Assembly (NCBI GenBank): GCA_937983315.1
Contig: CALKAH010000021.1
Span: 1 to 11,722 of the forward strand
Direction: 5' to 3'
Source: an uncultured Acholeplasmataceae bacterium
GTDB taxonomy: Bacteria > Bacillota_I > Bacilli_A > Acholeplasmatales > Acholeplasmataceae
DNA length: 11,722 nt
Both the position numbers and the translations under genes were made by a program. Of the stretch, positions 6,008 to 11,675 are shown one piece after another. Each line of letters begins with the position of its first letter. Within the stretch, counting starts at the first letter, position 1. The notes beneath the pieces were generated by a model. The model worked only from the letters and a program-made list of their open reading frames with translations. It was not told where the DNA came from and made no database searches.

Positions 6008-7217
6008 ACTGACCTTCTAATTTTGATGATTTGGATGAGGGTGAAACCGAGGATACAATTCGTCCGATCATCCATTCAATACCGTAGCGATACTGCTTTC
6101 TTTCCCATATCATAAGGAGTATTCCCCACGAGATGGCAAGAATGAATCCATATAGGATAGCTCCAGGTATGTTGAGTTCAAGGGTGACAAATTGATTGAT
6201 GATGAAAAAGATCAGTGCACTGATGATTTGTTCAAAGAAAAATGGGGTTAATCCAGCGATTCCAAAGCGAGAAATAAAGGTTGATATAGAGCCTTGTTTT
6301 CTTTCTTTAAAATCAAAGAAACGAAGGGCACCTAAGATCATCAAGATAAATAAGCCAATTTGGATCACCATAATGAAATACCACGTTGGATCAATCGCTC
6401 GTTCGAGCATCGTTTCAGGTGCAAGGATATAACCAACGACACCAATAATAAGTGTAGTTAAGCCGACTGATAGCATGGATGTAGTAAGCTTTTTATTGTT
6501 TTGTTTTTGGATGAGACATGCAATCCATACACCAAAAAGGGCAAATGCAAAGAAGGGGAAAATCGGATTGTTTTTTGCAACAAACCAGTTGAGGAGAATC
6601 ATCAAACCAAATTGTCTTTCATCTACAGCGTTGAGGTAAATGAGATATAAAGGAATTCGGATATAAGATAGGATAAGAAACATCACTGCAGATAATAAAA
6701 CGAATAACGGATAATGGTGATGTTTCATGTATCGCCAAGTGATCTTAAAAAATAATGACAACAGCAAGATGTTCAAACTGAGCATCACCAAACTATCAAC
6801 ATAAAAAATGCGCTCGAGAGTTAAGGATTGAAAATGCCCTTGATTAATGAGCGATACGAATAGTGATTCATCCATCATGCGTGATTCAAAATTGATAATA
6901 CCAGGTCCTGTGAAAAGAAAATACAGATAGGCAACAATGAGCAAAACTAAACCACTGATGAACATATGCTTGAATCGTTTTGATGTCTTTTTTTGTTCGT
7001 GAGCATGAAAAAACTGAATCGTATATGACATTCCTGAGATCATCGCAAATAATCCAGCAAACATGAGAAGAAAACCGATGATCGTGATGATCGGACTAGG
7101 ATTATTTAAATCAACATCGTAAATATCATGATAAAAATAGAAAGCTGTGTGTAGCATTAAAACAAAGAATACACCCAAACCACGTAAAAAATCGATACTT
7201 TTATAGTGCTTTTTCAT
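6000..7217 (-). CDS. Multi-pass membrane acyltransferase, HGSNAT/DUF1624-like
   Basis: A 405-residue integral membrane protein with about ten to eleven hydrophobic helices. The N-terminus IDFLRGLGVFFVLMLH (8-23, R12 and H23) is the signature shared by heparan-alpha-glucosaminide N-acetyltransferase (DUF1624) and acyltransferase-3 type proteins. Also typical are GLFAMISGMSY (55-65), ERIFYVDSLVMLSLN (135-149) and NPIFPFFAFALFGVW (217-231). Members move an acetyl or acyl group across the membrane to an amine or hydroxyl on a sugar. The gene begins 3 bases after the VOC gene with AAGGAG inside that gene's end, and overlaps the adenylate-forming gene by 8 bases; this pairing suggests it uses the acyl group activated by that enzyme, which is inference. 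The C-terminus is soluble and serine-rich. The acceptor could be a cell-surface polysaccharide or lipid, but nothing in the window shows which. Confidence 0.7.
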   Translation of the reverse strand: MKKHYKSIDFLRGLGVFFVLMLHTAFYFYHDIYDVDLNNPSPIITIIGFLLMFAGLFAMISGMSYTIQFFHAHEQKKTSKRFKHMFISGLVLLIVAYLYFLFTGPGIINFESRMMDESLFVSLINQGHFQSLTLERIFYVDSLVMLSLNILLLSLFFKITWRYMKHHHYPLFVLLSAVMFLILSYIRIPLYLIYLNAVDERQFGLMILLNWFVAKNNPIFPFFAFALFGVWIACLIQKQNNKKLTTSMLSVGLTTLIIGVVGYILAPETMLERAIDPTWYFIMVIQIGLFILMILGALRFFDFKERKQGSISTFISRFGIAGLTPFFFEQIISALIFFIINQFVTLELNIPGAILYGFILAISWGILLMIWERKQYRYGIEWMIGRIVSSVSPSSKSSKLEGQYD

Positions 7218-7220
7218 GAG

Positions 7221-7604
7221 TTAGTTCTCCTTTTTTGGTGATTGTTGCACACCAATTCGATTACCAGATGGATCGATGATAATGGCAAAAGATCCGAAGT
7301 CTTTTGATATGAGCGTTTTTCTTTTGAGGATCATGGCAGAAGGAAAGTTTGACTCAATAAAACTTAAAGTCATATGGATATCTTCACAATCCATATAGAC
7401 TAAAGTACCTTGGGTGCTTGATAGAGTATTTTCATCAAACCCTCCAGATAGAGTTTTGGAAGGTGTTTCAAACATAAAATACTTCTTTGATGACAAAAAA
7501 CTTTCCGTGAATTTCCAATGAAATAACGTTTCATAAAAGTTTAATGTCTCTGAAACTCGATTATGATTTAATGAAAATTCGAGATAAATGATATCACCAC
7601 GCAT
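7221..7604 (-). CDS. VOC (glyoxalase/bleomycin resistance fold) family protein
   Basis: A 127-residue single VOC domain made of two beta-alpha-beta-beta-beta halves: YLEFSLNHNRVSETLNFYE (7-25) starts the first, TLVYMDCEDIHMTLSFIE (67-84) the second, and DPSGNRIGVQQ (111-121) is the typical closing strand. VOC proteins include glyoxalases, dioxygenases and drug-binding proteins. Normal metal-binding positions look incomplete: the first strand has E9 where His is common, and the last has Gln (Q120/Q121) where a Glu is expected, so this may be a non-catalytic binding protein or use another metal set. First gene of the operon with the membrane acyltransferase and adenylate-forming enzyme, 3 bases apart. 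GTGAGGTG precedes the ATG at 7604. Confidence 0.78.
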   Translation of the reverse strand: MRGDIIYLEFSLNHNRVSETLNFYETLFHWKFTESFLSSKKYFMFETPSKTLSGGFDENTLSSTQGTLVYMDCEDIHMTLSFIESNFPSAMILKRKTLISKDFGSFAIIIDPSGNRIGVQQSPKKEN

Positions 7605-7634
7605 GATGGCACCTCACATGATTCGTTTACTTCT

Positions 7635-7662
7635 ATCTTACATGATACTTCATGACTTTCAA
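7635..7662 (-). promoter_or_regulatory. Promoter of the VOC / acyltransferase / adenylate-forming operon
   Basis: Minus strand TTGAAA (7662-7657) and TAAGAT (7640-7635) at 16-base spacing, 30 bases before the ATG at 7604. Confidence 0.5.
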
Positions 7663-7673
7663 GCAATAAAATG

Positions 7674-7700
7674 AAAAACAACACCTTGATGAGATGTTGT
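7674..7700 (-). terminator. Intrinsic terminator after the CPBP protease gene
   Basis: Minus strand ACAACATC / GGTGTTGT (7700-7693, 7685-7678), 8 bp with one G-T pair and a 7-base loop, followed by T5. Confidence 0.75.
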
Positions 7701-7719
7701 GTTCTTGTACTTATAGCGA

Positions 7720-8565
7720 TTATAGATTAGAAAAAATAACAAGAATGACTGAAATATCTGTTGCTGCATGAAATAAAACAGATGCTATCAAAGAATCAGT
7801 CTTAAGTATCAAATAACCCCATAAAAAAGCTAATGGTATTAAATACATGAGAAACATCAGGGCATCATTTGTATATGATACACCAACATGATGGAAGACA
7901 AAGGGTAAAACTAACGAAAGATTGGTTAAAGTAGAACCTAAAAACGGCTTGATCTTTCCTAAAAATAGTCCTCGAAAAAGCAATTCTTCATTGAATGCAT
8001 TTCCTAAGATGAAGATGAGAATCCACGGTATCCAAACAATAATCCGATCAATGCTTAGTTGAGAGGCACCAAATAATTGTGCCATAAAATATGATCCAAT
8101 TGAAACAAAAAAGAATGTGATAAGTCCAATTAAAATCCCTTGTTTGAGCTTCCCTTTTTTGAGATATATCGATTCCAAACGATCTTGGTTTATCCGCGTA
8201 AAAAGAATAATCGTGAGTACAATGATGAGTGTACTGTCTAACTTATCAAGAGCAATTCCAAGGGGCGTATCCAATGATATGTTGATAAGTTCTAAGAACC
8301 ATACACTAGTTGGTAAATAAAGATCAATCGATATTGCACATAATGCAATAGCATACGTAATGAATAGAGATGAGTATGCTTGATATTGAGTTTTTGGTTT
8401 CAACAAAAATGATGTCGTGATCAAAAGCAAAAACAGGATTATTCTACCCCATAGGTCAAATGCATCATCTAAGAGAGGTCGCATATGACTGAACACAACA
8501 AATACCGTAAAACCAACCAAGTTAATGACGAGCATCAAGATAATCTTCTCATGAATGTTTTTCAT
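7720..8565 (-). CDS. CPBP family intramembrane metalloprotease
   Basis: A 281-residue polytopic membrane protein with about seven to eight hydrophobic helices. It carries the CPBP (Abi/CAAX protease) motifs in order: NEELLFRG (192-199, E193 E194 R198), VFHHVG (223-228, H225/H226) and FHAATD (265-270, H266 and D270 in place of the usual N/D). These residues bind the metal and water inside the membrane. The family includes CAAX-type prenyl proteases, bacteriocin self-immunity proteins and membrane regulators; no bacteriocin gene is seen here, so a narrower role cannot be given. AGGTGATAAC lies just before the ATG at 8565, with an extended -10 at 8611-8603. It is expressed on its own, with a terminator after the stop. 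An adjoining methyltransferase gene on the same strand lies 127 bases upstream. Confidence 0.85.
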   Translation of the reverse strand: MKNIHEKIILMLVINLVGFTVFVVFSHMRPLLDDAFDLWGRIILFLLLITTSFLLKPKTQYQAYSSLFITYAIALCAISIDLYLPTSVWFLELINISLDTPLGIALDKLDSTLIIVLTIILFTRINQDRLESIYLKKGKLKQGILIGLITFFFVSIGSYFMAQLFGASQLSIDRIIVWIPWILIFILGNAFNEELLFRGLFLGKIKPFLGSTLTNLSLVLPFVFHHVGVSYTNDALMFLMYLIPLAFLWGYLILKTDSLIASVLFHAATDISVILVIFSNL

Positions 8566-8602
8566 GTTATCACCTCGCTTATGGATATGGAAAACGGATT
8601 GA

Positions 8603-8611
8603 ATATTAACA
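8603..8611 (-). promoter_or_regulatory. Extended -10 promoter of the CPBP protease gene
   Basis: Minus strand TGTTAATAT (TGnTAATAT). A TTATCA at the -35 position (8631-8626) matches TTGACA in four of six bases. It lies 38 bases before the ATG. Confidence 0.45.
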
Positions 8612-8692
8612 ATCGATGCTGATGATGATAATCAATCCCAAATAAGGTATCATGATCAAATCTTTGATTGAAATGAAAAATTAACCAATAGA

Positions 8693-9461
8693 CTAGATGT
8701 GTTTAATGGTTCTTAAATCATGAGCATTCAATCCATTTCTGATAAATACAAAACGATTCCATCTCATGATATTTCCTGTAGGAGACTCCTGATCATGATT
8801 CATTATTTTTGACCATAAATGAGTGATTCTCACACCGTCTCCATCCATATCATCTGCATGTTTTAGGTCGAAAAGTTCAGTTTTAAGGATATGCCAGGTC
8901 CACCAATCAAGAGAATGAAAAAAAATAAAAATCAGGCCACCAGCTTGGTTTCAAACTATCAGGAACCTGATGATTAAATTCCTTATCTGGACCAAATAGC
9001 ACGAGACCAAGTTGTCCTCCCGGACGTAATAATCTAGATATATGATTGGTTGTAAAATTGTCAGCAGTTCCAAAGAACTGATAAGAATTGATTGCAATGA
9101 TGACATCAAAAAATCCTGATGCAAATGGTAATCGATGTGCATCTGCTTGTATGGGGATCACACGATCTTCAACACCTGCATCCTTAATACGCAAATAGTT
9201 ACTATCCGGTTGATCGATATCTACAGCATAAACAGTTACACCAAACTCCTTTGCCAAGAATATCGATGTTATTGCTTGACCACAGCCTAAGTCTAGTACT
9301 CTCATGCCAGGTCTAAGTTTCAGGATGTGTGATAAACTCTCAATCAACCAAAAACAATGTCCACCATCACAGTTTTCAAAGATCCACTCAGGATCATAGT
9401 GGGCTGACAAAGGGTACTTCTCATCTATTATGAGTATCATTTTTTCATTGTGAGTTAACAT
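8693..9461 (-). pseudogene. SAM-dependent methyltransferase, frameshifted in an 8-base homopolymer
   Basis: As written, the minus strand is open from ATG 9461 for 184 residues to a TGA at 8907-8909. This part holds the class I methyltransferase SAM motif VLDLGCGQA (55-63), the acidic residue after strand 2 (D81) and LPFASGFFDVI (111-121). Removing one base from the run of eight A at 8918-8925 (T on the coding strand) joins it to a second open stretch beginning HSLDWWTWHILKTELF and ending at TAG 8693-8695, giving 255 residues, the expected full length for this family. The restored C-terminus keeps the WW and LKH features. Possible explanations are a sequencing error, a phase-variable tract, slippage-based expression or a real pseudogene. 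The start is uncertain: no strong RBS precedes 9461, and an ATG at 9440 matches the usual N-terminus better. Confidence 0.75.
8918..8925. repeat. 8-A homopolymer at the frameshift point
   Basis: Eight consecutive A (T in the gene). A 7-base tract would put the whole methyltransferase in frame. Such runs are prone to polymerase slippage both in cells and in sequencing. Confidence 0.9.
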
Positions 9462-9554
9462 GGTCAGTGTGTCACTTCAGTTCAATTGTTTCGTTTCATA
9501 TTTGATTCTATTTTAACATTTATTTAAATAAAGGTATTCGTTTCACAAAAAATG

Positions 9555-9587
9555 AATAAAAAGGGCTGATATGATTGTATCAAACCC
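9555..9587 (-). terminator. Terminator at the edge of the AT island, copy 1
   Basis: Minus strand GGGTT-T-GATA ... TATC-AGCCC folds as a bulged 9-bp stem followed by T5. It probably ends transcripts from the membrane protein gene about 200 bases away. Its sequence is related to the hairpin at 10857-10885 (shared GTATCAAACC and surrounding bases). Confidence 0.65.
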
Positions 9588-9628
9588 ATGCTTTCGATAT
9601 GTGTGATGCTACCTATTTTAATACAAAT

Positions 9629-9680
9629 TAGCACCCTTTGCAGAATTTACGCACCTCTACCAAAAAGTTAAGCACCTCTT
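9629..9680 (+). repeat. Three-fold GCACC motif repeat, about 20-base period
   Basis: GCACC occurs at 9631, 9651 and 9672, each preceded by TTA or TTAC/TTAA and followed by CTCT or CTTT. Repeats of about 20 bases spaced one helix-and-a-half to two turns apart resemble the multiple transposase-binding repeats near the ends of IS21-family elements. No transposase is present, so this would be a relic end. Attribution is tentative. Confidence 0.45.
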
Positions 9681-9786
9681 CCATTTCAATACTAACGTAT
9701 AAAATATCACAATGCAAAAATCATACCAATCCAGGAACGTTTTTAACTCTGAATTTAAATTACTTTTATTGCATTTTAATAGGAGT

Positions 9787-10353
9787 TCACTCATCTTTAA
9801 AGTTCATTTTTATATACTCATGAATTTTTTTATATTCAATATAACCCATGATTGATAAATATATGATAAAGACTAATTGTAGAACCAGTAGTGTAGTAAT
9901 TATCCATTGAGGTAAACCGATGATATTTAATAGTAATTTCAATAGGGCAAAAAAGAGGACACAAATCGATAAGTAAACTAAATATTTAATAAAATTTTGA
10001 AATTTACTATTGAACACTTCAATCTTCTCAACATATAATTGAACTTGCTCATCAGAAAGATCTTCTTCCACATCTCTTTCACTATCAAGAACAATTCCTA
10101 ATTTATCAATTGTTTTTAACATTTCCTTTTCCATTTTCTTCCAAATTGCATATAAAATCCAACATAAAATAATTAACAAAGGAAAAACAATAAGCATTAA
10201 AACCCTATTATTTATTTCGTCAGTGGGTAATACGATTGATGCAATAATGGCCAAGCCAAATATTAATGTATAAAAAATTGGAATAAATAAGCCCACGTGA
10301 TTAACCTTTTTTAAGCTCTTAATAAGTTTTTGATTATCAGTTTTCTCTTTCAT
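9787..10353 (-). CDS. Four-helix membrane protein, unknown function
   Basis: A 188-residue protein with two pairs of hydrophobic helices (about 19-42, 51-71, 121-145, 150-172) joined by a cytoplasmic acidic, helical loop (about 72-118, including VEEDLSDEQ). Both ends are charged, and with four helices both should face the cytosol. I do not recognise the family. The ATG at 10353 has GAGGATAA upstream. Stop is TGA. Codon use is far more A/T-rich than in the genes to the left (sampled 60-base lines of 18-37% G+C here against about 37-45% in thpR and fabV), which suggests horizontal origin. The inverted-repeat element at 10385-10653 begins just 31 bases upstream, so its promoter may lie in or be supplied by that element. 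Confidence 0.7.
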   Translation of the reverse strand: MKEKTDNQKLIKSLKKVNHVGLFIPIFYTLIFGLAIIASIVLPTDEINNRVLMLIVFPLLIILCWILYAIWKKMEKEMLKTIDKLGIVLDSERDVEEDLSDEQVQLYVEKIEVFNSKFQNFIKYLVYLSICVLFFALLKLLLNIIGLPQWIITTLLVLQLVFIIYLSIMGYIEYKKIHEYIKMNFKDE

Positions 10354-10384
10354 TTTATTATCCTCAAAATAATTTATATTTTTT

Positions 10385-10653
10385 TATCATTAAATGCACT
10401 GCTACGATATTCTGGGACACACTACCCCCTTAAGGTATAAAAAAAAGTAACTTAAATCTCTTATTGTTTCCTTTATTATATCACGTATTTTTACTGATAT
10501 TTTCGATATTAACATCATTACTATTTTCAATTTAAGGTCTAAACTGTACTGATTAATCATAGTTTCAGCTCCTTTGCATGTTTATGCTATAATCTATAAT
10601 TTAGGTGGTACCTATATATCCCACTTTTTCATAGCAGTTCACACTTTTTGATA
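10385..10653. mobile_element. Small inverted-repeat element (MITE or deleted IS)
   Basis: The left arm (10385-10432) and the complement of the right arm (10601-10653) align at about 34 of 48 positions when small gaps are allowed: shared blocks are TATCA, ACTGCTA, TGGGA, TACC, CCT. About 168 bases lie between the arms with no coding frame. The right arm also contains a tandem pair, CACTTTTTCATA and CACTTTTTGATA, about 20 bases apart, again like subterminal transposase-binding repeats. No transposase gene is present, so it would be non-autonomous. Identity of the family is unknown; the arms are imperfect, so the element is old. Confidence 0.55.
10585..10593 (+). promoter_or_regulatory. Orphan extended -10 promoter inside the inverted-repeat element
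   Basis: TGCTATAAT, an exact TGnTATAAT pointing right, just inside the right arm. No plus-strand gene follows, so it would drive an RNA through the right arm, or be a chance match in AT-rich DNA. Confidence 0.3.
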
Positions 10654-10856
10654 TAAATATAAAATTAAACAAGGATATATTAATGTTTTTAATATATTTT
10701 TTCAATTTTATTCAAAAAATGTAATCGTGTAAATAGTTGAGTAATCGTTAAAAGTTTTAAACTCAGTTATCAAAAATAACCTGCATAAGTTCTACTTTGA
10801 ACCCCTACACGACATTTCGAATTGGGGATGGCGTAGAATAATGCCCTTTCTGCATG

Positions 10857-10885
10857 AAAAAAGCCCGATACCTAAGTATCAAACC
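10857..10885 (-). terminator. Terminator downstream of the tRNA-like remnant, copy 2
   Basis: Minus strand GTTTGATAC-TTAG-GTATCGGGC (9 bp with three G-T pairs) then six T (10862-10857). It lies 12 bases past the CCA of the tRNA-like end, as expected for a tRNA gene terminator. Confidence 0.7.
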
Positions 10886-10897
10886 TATGTTTTTGTA

Positions 10898-10916
10898 TGG
10901 CGGAGGAAAGGTATTC
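10898..10916 (-). tRNA. Possible 3' end remnant of a serine tRNA gene
   Basis: The minus strand reads GAATACCTTTCCTCCGCCA: an encoded CCA, a G discriminator (typical of tRNA-Ser), an acceptor 3' strand TTTCCTCC, and the GAAT of a T-loop. A standard T-loop would be TTCGAAT; here the bases before are TTAAGAAT, and there is no D, anticodon or 5' acceptor arm beyond, so it is only a fragment. Integrative elements that insert into tRNA 3' ends leave such copies. It is short enough that chance resemblance remains possible. Confidence 0.35.
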
Positions 10917-10974
10917 TTAAACATAACCTATTTCATAAATACTTCAACAGGTATCACAGTTAATATTTTAGGAT

Positions 10975-10998
10975 AAAAAAAACCATCCTTTGATGGTT
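10975..10998 (-). terminator. Terminator after the 134-residue protein gene
   Basis: Minus strand AACCATC-AAAG-GATGGTT (10998-10981) followed by six further T (10980-10975). Confidence 0.85.
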
Positions 10999-11019
10999 AA
11001 AAAAGTTAAATTTTACTTT

Positions 11020-11424
11020 TTATAAATCAATAACCTTATATTTAAACATGAAACAAGTTACCTCATACTTATCTGATTTATATTCTATGTTAATTTGATG
11101 AAGTTCAGATTCATCTTTTTCTGTAAGTTTTATATACTTTCCATCGTCACTTTTAAGCAAATCCTTTATGGCAATTTTCTTTGTAAACTCGTGTGTCAAT
11201 GGAAAGAAAATCAGACCGTTACTAACATCAAATAGTCCAAAAACCTCTTTATTTGACTTACCATCGCCTTGCAGAAATAGTTTATCAAATTTTCCTTCAA
11301 CAGCTTTTTTGAGTATCTGATTGTCCTTTTGCTCCTGGAAATAGTTTTCAACAGACTCAGCAGTATTTTTCACAGATTTCTTAATAGCATCAAAACCTTT
11401 GCGAACAAAATCTTTTAATCCCAT
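11020..11424 (-). CDS. Hypothetical protein, 134 residues, AT-rich island
   Basis: I do not recognise this protein. Residues 1-35 form a lysine-rich amphipathic helix (DFVRKGFDAIKKSVKNTAESVENYF) with no signal peptide or membrane helix; residues about 46-134 look like a compact mainly beta domain with alternating hydrophobic positions (KLFLQ, VFGLFDVS, GLIFFPL, HQINIEY, KYEVTCFMFKYKVI). The helix could bind a membrane surface or a partner. The ATG at 11424 has only a modest AAGTGGGG upstream. A TATAAT lies at 11450-11445 on the minus strand and an extended TGATATAAT at 11479-11471. A clear terminator follows, so it is a single-gene unit. Its base composition matches the AT-rich membrane protein gene nearby, suggesting the same foreign origin. 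Confidence 0.68.
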   Translation of the reverse strand: MGLKDFVRKGFDAIKKSVKNTAESVENYFQEQKDNQILKKAVEGKFDKLFLQGDGKSNKEVFGLFDVSNGLIFFPLTHEFTKKIAIKDLLKSDDGKYIKLTEKDESELHQINIEYKSDKYEVTCFMFKYKVIDL

Positions 11425-11470
11425 TATTTAACCCCACTTAATGTATTATAGACGTTTAATCTACATTGTT

Positions 11471-11479
11471 ATTATATCA
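11471..11479 (-). promoter_or_regulatory. Candidate extended -10 promoter of the 134-residue protein gene
   Basis: Minus strand TGATATAAT, exact TGnTATAAT, 46 bases before the ATG. A second plain TATAAT lies at 11450-11445, closer to the start. Either or both could be used. Confidence 0.4.
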
Positions 11480-11534
11480 TATAATTTATAAAAATAAAAG
11501 CCATTATTTAATGTCATAGCAAAGGTGCAAAAAG

Positions 11535-11603
11535 AAAAAAAGACATCGTTTTACCTAAGTATGAATTCATTAGGACTTCATATAGTCTTTTCGTCTTTTT
11601 TTT
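11535..11603. terminator. Possible bidirectional hairpin terminator near the contig end
   Basis: An A-rich left edge AAAAAAAGAC (11535-11544) and a right edge GTCTTTTTTTT (11593-11603) are complementary, enclosing an imperfect palindrome centred on ATGAATTCAT (11561-11570) with flanking CCTAA / TTAGG. T runs on both strands. It could end a minus-strand transcript entering from beyond the contig edge. Confidence 0.4.
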
Positions 11604-11675
11604 AATATCAATTAAGGTTTTTATCGTGTTTAATCCCTTGATCTGCCATGATTTTGGGATACTTTTGGCAACTTA

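Larger units (their letters stand above)
9462..9786. other. Intergenic stretch before the AT-rich island
   Basis: No credible gene. Nearest the methyltransferase is a weak extended -10, TGTTAAAAT on the minus strand (9518-9510). It also holds the terminator at 9555-9587 and the GCACC motif cluster at 9629-9680, both listed separately. Confidence 0.5.
10354..11019. other. Gene-free AT-rich stretch with repeat and tRNA remnants
   Basis: No open frame of convincing length. It holds the inverted-repeat element (10385-10653), a plus-strand TGCTATAAT (10585-10593) with no gene after it, a possible tRNA-Ser 3' remnant (10898-10916) with terminator (10857-10885), and the terminator of the next gene (10975-10998). 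The segment 10800-10850 contains several GC-rich short inverted pairs and may be structured, but I cannot name it. Confidence 0.6.
11425..11675. other. Terminal genomic stretch without a gene
   Basis: Very AT-rich. Apart from promoter candidates for the neighbouring gene and the hairpin at 11535-11603 I see no gene or RNA. Genomic sequence stops at 11675, where adapter begins. Confidence 0.5.

Noticed and set aside
9629-9680. CRISPR array
   Set aside because: Only three short motif copies with 20-21 base period, no long conserved repeat, no unique spacers and no cas genes.
9638-9823. 61-codon plus-strand frame
   Set aside because: No ribosome binding site, runs through the GCACC repeats and into the opposite-strand membrane protein gene; composition is that of non-coding DNA.
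10795-10855. Riboswitch or structured RNA in the GC-richer patch
   Set aside because: Several short complementary pairs (CCCC/GGGG, CTAC/GTAG) can be drawn but no known riboswitch core is recognisable and no gene follows in a suitable position.
10898-10980. Complete tRNA gene
   Set aside because: Only a 3' end is recognisable; no matching 5' acceptor strand, D arm or anticodon arm follows.
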